NCBI GenBank assembly: GCA_023433205.1
Contig: JAEZDS010000247.1
Span: 1-19,389, forward strand
Direction: 5' to 3'
Origin: Bacteroidota bacterium
GTDB lineage: Bacteria > Bacteroidota > Bacteroidia > B-17B0 > Aurantibacillaceae
DNA: 19,389 nt
Below the pieces are notes generated by a model. The model worked only from the letters and a program-made list of their open reading frames with translations, was not told the DNA's origin and ran no database searches. The position numbers and the translations under genes are program-made. This document shows positions 8,131-15,207 of the stretch, one piece after another. Each line of letters starts with the position of its first letter. The first letter of the stretch is position 1.

Positions 8131-8255
8131 CCGATTACGCTGCGCGTGAGCCGCATTGGGCATGCCGTAGAGTCACGATGCAAAAGTAAAGCGCTAACGC
8201 GCTTTATTTTTTGTTTTCATCCCTCCTGATCCAAGCCTTCGGCTTGATCAGTCGG
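8131..8255 (+). repeat. Interspersed structured repeat, copy A
   Basis: This stretch shares CGCTGCGCGTG-GCCGCATTGGGCATG-C and AGTCAC-ATGCAAAAG with copies B and C near 15.4 kb. It folds into two hairpins: TAAAGCGC/GCGCTTTA (8187-8206, loop TAAC) and TGATC-AAGCC/GGCTT-GATCA (8227-8250, one bulged C). Relative to copy B it lacks the last hairpin and the terminator-like end; similarity resumes at CTTTTGC..TATCGA.GTC (to about 8275). There is no coding potential of its own. It marks the left edge of the accessory region. Confidence 0.7.
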
Positions 8256-8346
8256 CCTTTTGCCTATATCGAAGTCTGGGACGGACAGATTTCGAACGAA
8301 ATGATGGTGGATTTGAGGAAGCTGGCCGAGCTTCAAACCTCATTTG

Positions 8347-8371
8347 AACTATCCGGATTGTCCGGATAGTT
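8347..8371. repeat. 25-bp palindrome, copy 1
   Basis: AACTATCCGGA / TCCGGATAGTT is a perfect 11-bp inverted repeat around the central TTG. A second 25-base version lies at 8441-8465 in the same orientation. The flanks also match (AACCTC-TTTG before it; TG after it), so the duplicated unit is about 35 bases. It could be an operator, a recombinase site or an RNA hairpin; there is no T-run for a terminator. Confidence 0.7.
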
Positions 8372-8440
8372 GTAAGGTACTTTAAAGTGTCGAGGTTGTA
8401 TATATCTAAATTAGGGAAGCTCACGGCTAACCTCTTGTTG

Positions 8441-8465
8441 AACTATTCGAATTTTTAGAATAGTT
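8441..8465. repeat. 25-bp palindrome, copy 2
   Basis: AACTATTC / GAATAGTT are the outer arms of a 25-base near-palindrome homologous to the one at 8347-8371. Relative to copy 1, position 7 C becomes T and its partner 19 G becomes A. Position 10 G becomes A and its partner 16 C becomes T. Pairing is preserved at both. One pair (9/17) is lost. It is preceded by AACCTCTTGTTG, matching the flank of copy 1. Confidence 0.65.
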
Positions 8466-8500
8466 GCTTGCTGTCCTGGTCAAGTGACTAATAAATTTTC

Positions 8501-8625
8501 TTCTACCAACACCCCCCTCATTATTCAGACGGTTGCTTTTTCTCTAATTAACAGGCTGTTACGCCACGGCCTTTCTTGTTTTTCTACCAAACCTGAGGGT
8601 GGCAGGTAGTTAATTTTCCAACATC
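8501..8625 (-). pseudogene. Second, decayed copy of the AlbA/GHKL gene's 3' end
   Basis: Minus-strand codons 8620-8600 read WKINYLP, matching WKINYLRP at the C-terminus of the intact gene (9104-9078). The match continues into downstream DNA: CTACCAA motifs at 8584 and 8503 and a TAACAG-G-CTGTTA palindrome (8549-8561) correspond to counterparts at 9068, 8970/8982 and 9022-9034. The offset at the gene end is exactly 484 bases. The body of this copy is missing, so it is debris of a tandem duplication. Confidence 0.6.
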
Positions 8626-8785
8626 AGGAGCTCCAGTTCATCACACCACTGACGCTTGAAAGGATTTTTTGGAGGATCTAGACTTCGAGACGTTTTTGAC
8701 GCTTTCTCGTTGATACCAACAACTTGTATATCAATATTTTATGACAGACGGAAGGTTTCTATCAACCGATTCTATCAGCAATTTA

Positions 8786-8979
8786 TCAACGTCTGGGAAG
8801 TTTTTTACCCCTTTTGGTTGATAGAATGTCCCCTTCACCTATTACTTCTTCCTCTAAAATCATTTTGTCCAACTGCGACTTAATTTTTCTAGCTGCAATT
8901 TCCGCTCCGATGAATACTTATTATCCGTCACCTGCATTATGAGTTTGCTTATGTCTTCCAGCATGTCTTCTACCAACAT
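8786..8979 (-). pseudogene. Frameshifted small helical protein gene
   Basis: The minus strand carries protein-like sequence split over two frames. The first part (ATG at 8979, or 8964) reads MLVEDMLEDISKLIMQVTDN and continues KYSSE. One base missing near 8905 moves the reading to AEIAARKIKSQLDKMILEEE, continuing VIGEGDILSTKRGKKLPRR, and stops at 8786. Restored, it would be about 65 residues, mostly amphipathic helix with a basic tail. It lies 98 bases downstream of the AlbA/GHKL gene, in the same orientation and separated by repeated CTACCAAC motifs. The function is unknown; the helix-plus-basic-tail design is compatible with a small DNA-associated accessory protein. Confidence 0.5.
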
Positions 8980-9108
8980 TACTACCAACATCGCCATTAT
9001 TTAGAGGTTTATTTTCCTGAATAACAGCATGTTACATCTCAGCTTTTCGCCTCTTTCTACCAACCTCCTACCAACCCTCAGGGTCGCAGGTAGTTGATCT
9101 TCCAATAT
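8968..9108. repeat. Right copy of duplicated unit with CTACCAAC motifs
   Basis: This segment holds CTACCAAC at 8970, 8982, 9057 and 9068 (two pairs, spaced 12 and 11 bases) and a TAACA-GCA-TGTTA palindrome (9022-9034). It includes the 3' end of the AlbA/GHKL gene. It matches 8501-8625, which has single CTACCAA motifs at 8503 and 8584. The near-helical spacing of the paired motifs recalls tandem protein-binding sites. Confidence 0.55.
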
Positions 9109-10451
9109 CCTCCCTTATCTGGTCCAACCCTTTCAAGTACACCAAATCGTTTTAACACTTCCAAATGATTGTCTATCGCGGTGGTGCTGATAGCCAAAGC
9201 GTCAGCCAGCTGTCGCTTACTAATCTCGGGATGATTGTTTATCGCATGGAGGATCGCCAACCTTGGTTCACTTAACTTTACTCGCCATAAATCCTTCCAG
9301 GCTTCAAACTTAATTGCTCTTGCCAGCGTAATAGTAAAAAGTCCATCATAGGCATACGAGGGTGCAGGCAGCCCGGCTTCAACCATTAACTGTTCCATCC
9401 TGGGGATTCCTGACCCGATCTTCTCCACGAGATGCATCCGTTCGAACAAGCCAAAAATCAATGGATTTCTTGACAGACTCCTTTTACCAAAATCCTTAAC
9501 AACTGCGGCAAGGAGTCCTCCAGGGTTGGAAATTTCGACTCTATCATCAAATACCTCCACAGTAGTGACGGCCCCTTTCTCATAGTAGTCACGATGAGCA
9601 AGCGCGTTTACGAGTGCTTCTTTAAAAACAGTTTCCGGAATTTCCCAGTTCTCTTTTCTCGGTCCGCCCCCTTGTCCTTCAATATCATAGGAGACATTTA
9701 TTTTACCACGTAACCATTCAAGACATCCGTGATACTGTGCCAGAAGTGGGCCTGCAAATTTTTTATCGTCGGTAATATATCTCTTATCAGTGCCTTTAAA
9801 AGAAACACATCGGATAATCGCATGCGGAAAAAGAGATTCAGGTGATTTTCCAAAAAACAAAACAGCGCCAGCTTTCACAAACCCATCCTCAGTAAATACC
9901 TGAAGGTTTTCAAATATTTGCTTCTCTGGAATGCCAGAGGAAAAGAGACCTGCGTCGCGAAATGTCTTGAAGTTTTCGTTATCTAAATCCGTCGAAAGAG
10001 TAAATTCGCGGACACCTGAATCATCAAAGTATATTTTCTCGGAATTCTGGAAAAACTCTCGCATCTCTTCAGCAGTAGTAAGCTTTTGCGTGTTAGGCCC
10101 TACCCTGATGAAAATTGCTCCAGAATAAACATAGGGTTTCTTCCTACCCGAAGGGACGTTTATTGCGGCTATTGAGACCCCATCTACATCAATAAATTCG
10201 AGCGTACAGTCAAGCTTCGGATTTATTTCCAGAAGAGAATTCTGGATCGATGATCTGGCATTATTATCAATGGATATCCCCTTAATTTCATTTTTGTTGT
10301 TCACTCCCAATATTAGGATACCACCGGCAGAATTTGCAAACGCGCAAACTTCCTCTGTCAATTCACGAACTTTGGAAGGAATGCTAATCTTGAATTCTGC
10401 CTGATATCCTTCACCAAGAGCTATTATAGATTTTATTTCGTCGCTATTCAT
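9078..10451 (-). CDS. AlbA_2 / GHKL-ATPase / winged-helix protein
   Basis: A 457-residue predicted nucleic-acid-binding ATPase or transcriptional regulator of the type often annotated 'ATP-dependent DNA helicase RecG-related' although it has no helicase motifs. Residues about 12-130 form the Schlafen-type AlbA_2 domain (GYQAEFK, then VCAFANSAGGILILGVNNK, then IFIRVGPNTQKLT). Residues about 265-380 form a GHKL ATPase (HATPase_c_4): N-box KEALVNALAHRDY with Glu278, EISNPGGL (306-313), and the glycine box EKIGSGI (343-349). Residues about 393-457 are a winged helix (KRQLADALAISTTAIDNHLEVLKRFGVLERVG). The ATG at 10451 is 18 bases after the stop of the primase-helicase, indicating one operon. Such genes are common in defence and regulatory neighbourhoods. 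The partner and ligand are unknown. A decayed second copy of its 3' end lies downstream. Confidence 0.88.
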   Translation of the reverse strand: MNSDEIKSIIALGEGYQAEFKISIPSKVRELTEEVCAFANSAGGILILGVNNKNEIKGISIDNNARSSIQNSLLEINPKLDCTLEFIDVDGVSIAAINVPSGRKKPYVYSGAIFIRVGPNTQKLTTAEEMREFFQNSEKIYFDDSGVREFTLSTDLDNENFKTFRDAGLFSSGIPEKQIFENLQVFTEDGFVKAGAVLFFGKSPESLFPHAIIRCVSFKGTDKRYITDDKKFAGPLLAQYHGCLEWLRGKINVSYDIEGQGGGPRKENWEIPETVFKEALVNALAHRDYYEKGAVTTVEVFDDRVEISNPGGLLAAVVKDFGKRSLSRNPLIFGLFERMHLVEKIGSGIPRMEQLMVEAGLPAPSYAYDGLFTITLARAIKFEAWKDLWRVKLSEPRLAILHAINNHPEISKRQLADALAISTTAIDNHLEVLKRFGVLERVGPDKGGYWKINYLRP

Positions 10452-10469
10452 GTACTTAATTTATCTTTC

Positions 10470-13433
10470 TCAATCCAACCTTTCCTCCAACGCATCCCTC
10501 CACACTACAAACCCCTTACGCTCATCCGAATAATCATGCACAACCCGGCTGAAATTGGCCGGTGGACTTTGCAAAAATACCTGCCTGCCGGAGTTCCTTA
10601 TCTCATTCAGGTTTTCGTCTACCTGCCGAAGATTCCCTGGCAATCCACTTTTGTCGGGACCGAAATGCCATACATACGTTGCTTCTTCAGTGTCGAGAGT
10701 TTCCAGAACCACATGATAATTCTGAGAACCCTTCAGCAAAAACACAAATGAGAACGGACTCAGGACAAACCGCAGCTTCATAACCGATCCTTCGTGTTTA
10801 TCTGCAAGGTAACGTAATTGCAGAAAGTGCTTATATGAAGAATTACTGAGTGCCTGGCTAAGCATCTCCTCAGCTGATTCATATACTCCCTGGGTGCTCT
10901 TTTCGATTTCCTTCGCATCAATCAGGCCAGCCTTGGCACCATTTCCGGAAGCAAGCGATTGGATGAAGCGGAACCGCACGCCTTCGACAACCTCACGGTT
11001 GAGTTTTTGCAGATCGATGGAATGAGCCAACTGAGAGACCAGCGCACCTTCTTCGAACTCAGCGAAAATGTGAACTCCAATATGCTTAGTCTTCAGGTGC
11101 TTTTGAAAATATGGCTTCAGGACCTCAAACTCCGGACGAATTTCGAGGTTCTCAATTTCAAATTCAGTTTCCTGGCCGACTTCCGGTAGCTTGACTTTAA
11201 AAGCCGCGCTGCCATACCGGAATTCCAGTTCATCGATCAGCACATTAATATGCTTTTCGATGGAGATTAACTTTGGCTTTTGTTCATATTCCGCTTCTAG
11301 TTCGTCAAACAGGTCGGGAAGCCTCTGGATTTTCCTGTAGTAAGCGTTGCGCTTTAGAAAGAGTTTGTTCAGGTATTCGATCTTGTGATCCCGGTAATCA
11401 TAAATGACCGGCGTTAACTCGGAGCGTTGAACACGGCCGATATACTGCACCAACTTTCCTTCAAAGGAAAAAGGATAAACCAGGAAGAGACAATGAACGT
11501 TACTAAGATCAGTCCCTTCTCCGAAATACTGCCCCGTTGTGATAATGGTTTGATAGTTGCCTGCCTTGATCGTCTTCCATTTCGCCTGCCGGTCGGCTTC
11601 GGAATCGTCCCCGCAAAGGGTGATTGTTTCAAATGTGTTCTTGATGTATTGATTAAGTGTGTCGATGTGCTCTTTCCGCTCTGTGATGATAACGACCTTC
11701 TTGCCCTTAGTCAATTCGGCGGTGACATCAGCCAATATCAATGCGTTTCTGGAGGAATCGTGAATGAGAATCTTAGAAATGGTTTCAAACCTGTCAGTCT
11801 TCGAGTTGAATGGCACATCCAGGTCTGTATTGCGGATGATAATTCTTGCGTGCTTCCGTTCAGGAATGTCATCAGTCTTAATTTCGCAAATCGGCTCACC
11901 CAGCTGCGCGAAGATCATCTTGCCGGCATCATGCTTTCGGAAAGGGGTAGCAGTTAGACCGTATAAGTAAAACGAATTCAGCTCAGCGATCGTACTCTTG
12001 TACGTTTGGCCAAGAATATGATGACATTCATCAACGAGTATGGTTCCAAACCTGTTGCGCAGGTCATTTTCTTTCTGCAAGAGCTTAGCCAGACTTTGAA
12101 TTGTTCCAATGGTTATCTTTTTACCGAACTTCGCGCGTGCGCTTTCAATCCGACCGATCTCGTGCTCGGGAATGCCAAGAAACGCCTGTATTCTTTCTGC
12201 CCATTGATCAGCGAGTTGCTTGCGATGAACTACTATGAGTGCAGGCTGCTGCTTCTCGGCAATAATTTTTAATCCCGTTACTGTTTTACCCGACCCTGGA
12301 GGAGCGACAATTACTCCAATATCCTTTTTCCGCGCAGCTTCCACCGCTTTAAATTGGTAATTCCGAAGTTCGGCGTTAAATGAAAAAACAACAGCATCTC
12401 CTTTAGACCGACTATCAACTAATTCATACTCAATGGCGTTCTCCTTACAGAACCGCAATAGTTTACCAGCAGTACCTTTTGGAATGATAACGTCATTTTC
12501 GAGCTCCTCGATGAAGCTGAAATATCGTTTTGTCTGCCAGGAATTCTTCCCGGAATTCTTTTTCATGTAAAATTCAGGGTTGGCAAAATTCAGCTCGTCT
12601 CGCAGAAAATTGACCAGCTTTAAGGACATAGCCGACCTTTGCATCCTAATGCGGCCCGTCAGCTCAACACGAAGTTTGCCTGTTATTGACGGCTCCTGAT
12701 ATGACTTTCCAGTTGCTTCGATGAATAGTTTATCGAGCAATGAGGCGTTTACCTTCTCTACTTTTTCAAGGAAATCCCATTGATCGCTAAAGGGTAGAAG
12801 AGTTTCGGGATCGATGAAACAGCTATTGCCGTTTTTCATCGAGGGGCCGTGAAAAGGCAATGCGATTAAGTTTCCGAGTCCTTTACCCGACAGGTAATCC
12901 TGGTTAGGAAACAGACGGTCGAAGCTGCTGGTCTTGTCGAACTGGGAAATAACACCGGCCTCCTCCAGGATATTCAGTAAGATCTTTCGGCTTCTGACAG
13001 CCGGATACGGCTCGTTGAAAAATATCCAGATATGGCCTCCGTTACCCGACCTCGACCGCTCTAAGTATGCCGGAATACTTTTTTGTTTTAATGCAAAAAG
13101 TGCAGACCGACACTGGGCTACCCAATTAGCCTCGTCGAAATCAGCCGCAATGAACCATGAGGTATTATCCGGAAGCAATGGGTAGATACCGATCAGTTGC
13201 TGCCCCTCCAGGTGCTTGGATATTTCCTCGTCGGTTAAGGGTAAGTATGACTTGCCATTGAAATTCTGAAACGTGCCACCCTTCATACGATGGGCTTTGT
13301 ACATATATGGATCAAAGAAGTACGCGGGCGTGTACCCGCTTTTGCCGTTCTTTTCATAGCGGCGGGCGAAGACATCGGTGCGGCCCGCAAAGATCTTTAA
13401 AAGCGTCTTCATAACTAGATCAGACTTGAGCAT
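10470..13433 (-). CDS. Archaeo-eukaryotic primase (TOTE type) fused to SF2 helicase
   Basis: A 987-residue two-part enzyme. Residues about 15-230 resemble the archaeo-eukaryotic primase domain known from TOTE conflict systems: DFDEANW with acidic residues 98 and 100, SRSGNGGHIWIFF with His134, and DRLFPNQDYLSGKGLGNLIALPFHG. Residues about 355-690 form a superfamily 2 helicase: Walker A PPGSGKT (378-384), DECHH (468-472), GLTATP (492-497), and motif VI QYIGRVQR (663-670). Residues about 700-987 are an unrecognised domain ending in WRDALEERLD. The combination should bind, unwind and possibly prime or extend nucleic acid, with a proposed role against foreign or modified DNA. The first ATG (13433) is 5 bases after the HsdM stop; an ATG at 13412 is an equally good start, since the family begins near LLKIFAGRTDVFA. 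Catalytic residues look intact. Confidence 0.88.
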   Translation of the reverse strand: MLKSDLVMKTLLKIFAGRTDVFARRYEKNGKSGYTPAYFFDPYMYKAHRMKGGTFQNFNGKSYLPLTDEEISKHLEGQQLIGIYPLLPDNTSWFIAADFDEANWVAQCRSALFALKQKSIPAYLERSRSGNGGHIWIFFNEPYPAVRSRKILLNILEEAGVISQFDKTSSFDRLFPNQDYLSGKGLGNLIALPFHGPSMKNGNSCFIDPETLLPFSDQWDFLEKVEKVNASLLDKLFIEATGKSYQEPSITGKLRVELTGRIRMQRSAMSLKLVNFLRDELNFANPEFYMKKNSGKNSWQTKRYFSFIEELENDVIIPKGTAGKLLRFCKENAIEYELVDSRSKGDAVVFSFNAELRNYQFKAVEAARKKDIGVIVAPPGSGKTVTGLKIIAEKQQPALIVVHRKQLADQWAERIQAFLGIPEHEIGRIESARAKFGKKITIGTIQSLAKLLQKENDLRNRFGTILVDECHHILGQTYKSTIAELNSFYLYGLTATPFRKHDAGKMIFAQLGEPICEIKTDDIPERKHARIIIRNTDLDVPFNSKTDRFETISKILIHDSSRNALILADVTAELTKGKKVVIITERKEHIDTLNQYIKNTFETITLCGDDSEADRQAKWKTIKAGNYQTIITTGQYFGEGTDLSNVHCLFLVYPFSFEGKLVQYIGRVQRSELTPVIYDYRDHKIEYLNKLFLKRNAYYRKIQRLPDLFDELEAEYEQKPKLISIEKHINVLIDELEFRYGSAAFKVKLPEVGQETEFEIENLEIRPEFEVLKPYFQKHLKTKHIGVHIFAEFEEGALVSQLAHSIDLQKLNREVVEGVRFRFIQSLASGNGAKAGLIDAKEIEKSTQGVYESAEEMLSQALSNSSYKHFLQLRYLADKHEGSVMKLRFVLSPFSFVFLLKGSQNYHVVLETLDTEEATYVWHFGPDKSGLPGNLRQVDENLNEIRNSGRQVFLQSPPANFSRVVHDYSDERKGFVVWRDALEERLD

Positions 13434-13438
13434 CTGAC

Positions 13439-14260
13439 TTACTGTAGATATACTTTCAGTTCTGGAAATTTGTCATTCATTAAAGTATCACCTAGTTCAA
13501 TTTTTGCATCAATGCACCGAATAGCCAGATTCATTTTCGCTAACTTGTAAGTAGTCCGATTGCTCTCTTGACCGAAAATGGAAATCTTTCCTTTGCGGTG
13601 TTCGTGCATTTCAATAAAGCGTTCGCTTTGCACAAACATACCACCGCTTCCGCAGGCACCGTCATACACGCGGCTCTCAGGTGCAGGCGAAAGCATGTCA
13701 ACTAATATTTTCACAATACTCTGAGGCGTGTAAAACTGCCCTCCTTTTTTGCCTTCAGCATCAGCAAACTGTCCAAGGAAATATTCAAACACAAAACCTA
13801 AGACGTCTTTTCCTTTGCCGTTGCCCCCTTTGCTTAGTGTAATAGAACCAATCAAATCAATCAGCTCTCCAAGCCGTTGTTTATCCAACGCTGGTCGTGC
13901 ATAGTCTTTCGGTAAAACTCCTTTTAAAGTTGGATTGTCTTTTTCAATGGCATCCATCGCCTCATCTATATCTTTACCGATGGTCGGTAGTTTCGCGCGT
14001 TTTTGTAACCATAACCACCTTGCTGATGGCGGAACGTAAAAGACGCGTTCGGCTGTATATTCTTCTTTGTCTTCAGGATCGGCACCTGTCTGATTTTTTT
14101 CAGCTTCTAGTTTTTGATACAGTTCATCGAAGGCATCAGAGATATATTTTAGAAAAATCAAACCAAGCACCACATGCTTGTATTCAGCAGCATCCATGTT
14201 GTTGCGCAGTTTGTCAGCCGCTTGCCATAGTGTTTTTTCTAGTTCCAGTGTGTCGTTCAT
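13439..14260 (-). CDS. hsdM: Truncated type I methyltransferase HsdM (N-terminal 273 aa)
   Basis: N-terminal half of a type I restriction-modification DNA adenine methyltransferase. Present are the HsdM_N helical domain (LEKTLWQAADKLRNNMDAAEY, then VLGLIFLKYISDAF), GGQFYTP (residues about 173-179), SAM-binding motif I DGACGSGGMF (200-209) and FGQESNRTTYKLAKMNLAIR. In full HsdM proteins (about 500 residues) the text '-PELKADY-LANPPF' follows; here the frame stops at FPELKVYLQ, so catalytic motif IV (NPPF) and the C-terminal target-recognition-contact half are gone. No NPPF is found in the other frames, so this is a deletion rather than a frameshift. No hsdS or hsdR is nearby. I chose ATG 14260; the open frame extends to a TTG at 14275. 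It cannot methylate on its own, but could still bind SAM or partners. Confidence 0.88.
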   Translation of the reverse strand: MNDTLELEKTLWQAADKLRNNMDAAEYKHVVLGLIFLKYISDAFDELYQKLEAEKNQTGADPEDKEEYTAERVFYVPPSARWLWLQKRAKLPTIGKDIDEAMDAIEKDNPTLKGVLPKDYARPALDKQRLGELIDLIGSITLSKGGNGKGKDVLGFVFEYFLGQFADAEGKKGGQFYTPQSIVKILVDMLSPAPESRVYDGACGSGGMFVQSERFIEMHEHRKGKISIFGQESNRTTYKLAKMNLAIRCIDAKIELGDTLMNDKFPELKVYLQ

Positions 14261-14278
14261 ACCATTAATGATCAAATA

Positions 14279-14584
14279 TTATTTTTTATGTAACTCTTTA
14301 ATTTTTTTCTGCGCCATCTTCAACGCCTGTGCAGCGTAAACTTCCGTCCTTAATTCCTGGATTAATCTTTCACTTAGAAATAAAGTAAACAGTCTTTCTT
14401 CTTCAATCTCCAGGACTTTGGCTAGCTTAATAACCTGTTCCTTCGTCGGCTTCCTCTCATTCTTTTCAAATTTGCTTATCAAAGCCGTATCCGCATTAAT
14501 CATTGCGGCTACTTGTCTTAATAACAAACTCTTTTTTTCGCGTGCATCTTTTAAAATGCCGGCAAACGTCAACTCTTTTCCCAT
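14279..14584 (-). CDS. XRE-family regulator, first gene of the island operon
   Basis: A 101-residue repressor-type protein. The helix-turn-helix covers residues about 9-66: LKDAREKKSLLLRQVAAMI, then NADTALISKFEKNERKPTKE (recognition helix with the usual 'S-FE-NER-P' ending), then QVIKLAKVLEIEEERLFTLF. The C-terminal third (about 68-101) is a charged helix ending AQKKIKELHKK, a probable coiled coil. Regulators of this shape often precede restriction-modification genes, where they delay or limit expression. The ATG at 14584 lies 13 bases from an inverted repeat and about 45 bases from a Bacteroidota-type promoter, so autorepression of the whole operon is likely. The gap to hsdM is 18 bases. Confidence 0.88.
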   Translation of the reverse strand: MGKELTFAGILKDAREKKSLLLRQVAAMINADTALISKFEKNERKPTKEQVIKLAKVLEIEEERLFTLFLSERLIQELRTEVYAAQALKMAQKKIKELHKK

Positions 14585-14597
14585 TTTTTGTACGATT

Positions 14598-14622
14598 AGA
14601 TTTGTGTGGACTTGTCAAATCT
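14598..14622 (-). promoter_or_regulatory. Operator-like inverted repeat before the XRE gene
   Basis: AGATTTG (14598-14604) and CAAATCT (14616-14622) form a 7-bp inverted repeat with 11 bases between. It covers the expected transcription start of the operon, where a bound XRE dimer would block polymerase. CTTGTC is also repeated directly inside and beside it (14611, 14621). Confidence 0.45.
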
Positions 14623-14626
14623 TGTC

Positions 14627-14657
14627 TAAAAGTAAAAAACCACCTGATTTAAACAAA
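14627..14657 (-). promoter_or_regulatory. Bacteroidota-type promoter of the island operon
   Basis: On the minus strand TTTG (14657-14654) is followed by a 19-base spacer and TACTTTTA (14634-14627), one mismatch from the Bacteroidota -7 consensus TAnnTTTG. The spacing agrees with the known -33/-7 arrangement, and the predicted start falls within the inverted repeat at 14598-14622. Confidence 0.5.
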
Positions 14658-15154
14658 GAAACTTTGCCAAGAGTGCTCTACATACTTCAAGTCTAGTTCC
14701 TCCTTCTTTTCTCCTAAAAGCTCCGTGGTGTTTTCTTGTGAAACGCCGTTGGGGGCGTCAATCTTCTATCATATCGTAACAAGGCTCAATGATAAGGTAT
14801 TAAAACACGTCTCAGGACGAGAGCCGAGGAAAAGGCAGTCATAAAACAACAGGATCAGGCAGAGTTAAAGAAGAACCGTGATCGTCTTCAGAACGCTGAA
14901 CAAATGATGCTGGATGGCCTGATCAAACCCGCCGAGTACCGGGACATTAAAAAAAGATACGAGGCCCTGATCGATACCTCGATCAAAAAAGAGTCGGTCA
15001 TCCGCGGGGCCGATGCCGAATTCAAGGCACATCTGAAACGCAGCCTTTGCATGCTGAAAAACCTTGCCACAGACCTATTTGACGGCAAATATCAAAGAAA
15101 GACAAGCAATTATCCTATCGATCCTTGCCAAAATCTCACACTTTCAGAAAATGG

Positions 15155-15207
15155 ACCCGATAGCTATCGGGTTCGAACAGGAAAACTGATGCCGATTGCT
15201 ATCGGCA
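15155..15207. repeat. Pair of CCGATnGCTATCGG palindromes
   Basis: ACCCGATAGCTATCGGGT (15155-15172) is a perfect 18-base palindrome. TGCCGATTGCTATCGGCA (15190-15207) has the same length and core. The outer two base pairs differ but remain paired (AC/GT versus TG/CA). Both interrupt the recombinase remnant, which suggests inserted REP-like elements. Confidence 0.65.

Larger units (their letters stand above)
8256..8785. other. Gene-poor stretch with palindromes and debris
   Basis: No convincing intact gene. On the plus strand, 8253-8371 is an open frame reading PFAYIEVWDGQISNEMMVDL and ending in the first 25-bp palindrome; it has no clear start and may be a gene fragment. The rest holds the two palindromes (8347, 8441) and the left copy of a duplicated 3' gene end (8501-8625). 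A plus-strand ORF at 8656-8883 is antisense to the frameshifted small gene and is rejected. Confidence 0.5.
9078..14584 (-). other. Four-gene operon: XRE, HsdM-N, primase-helicase, AlbA/GHKL
   Basis: Four minus-strand genes are packed with gaps of 18, 5 and 18 bases, and a promoter and operator-like repeat exist only upstream of the first. This supports a single message of about 5.5 kb. The gene order (regulator, modification-enzyme part, nucleic-acid engine, ATPase regulator) is what a self-regulated conflict or defence cassette would look like. That role is inference. Confidence 0.6.

Noticed and set aside
8347..8371. First 25-bp palindrome as a rho-independent terminator of hipA
   Set aside because: No T-run follows the stem on either strand, and it lies 245 bases past the stop codon.
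8656..8883. Plus-strand ORF of 75 codons in the island's gene-poor part
   Set aside because: It is antisense to the frameshifted small gene, which looks more protein-like, and has no family resemblance.
8970..9075. CTACCAAC repeats as a CRISPR array
   Set aside because: The repeats are only 8 bases, spacing is irregular (11, 12, about 75 bases), and no cas genes are present.
11427..11957. Plus-strand ORF of 176 codons inside the helicase gene
   Set aside because: Antisense to helicase motifs that are clearly conserved on the minus strand; composition is not protein-like.
13434..13460. Frameshift restoring the rest of HsdM
   Set aside because: The other two frames after FPELK contain early stops and no NPPF-like motif, so the missing half is deleted.
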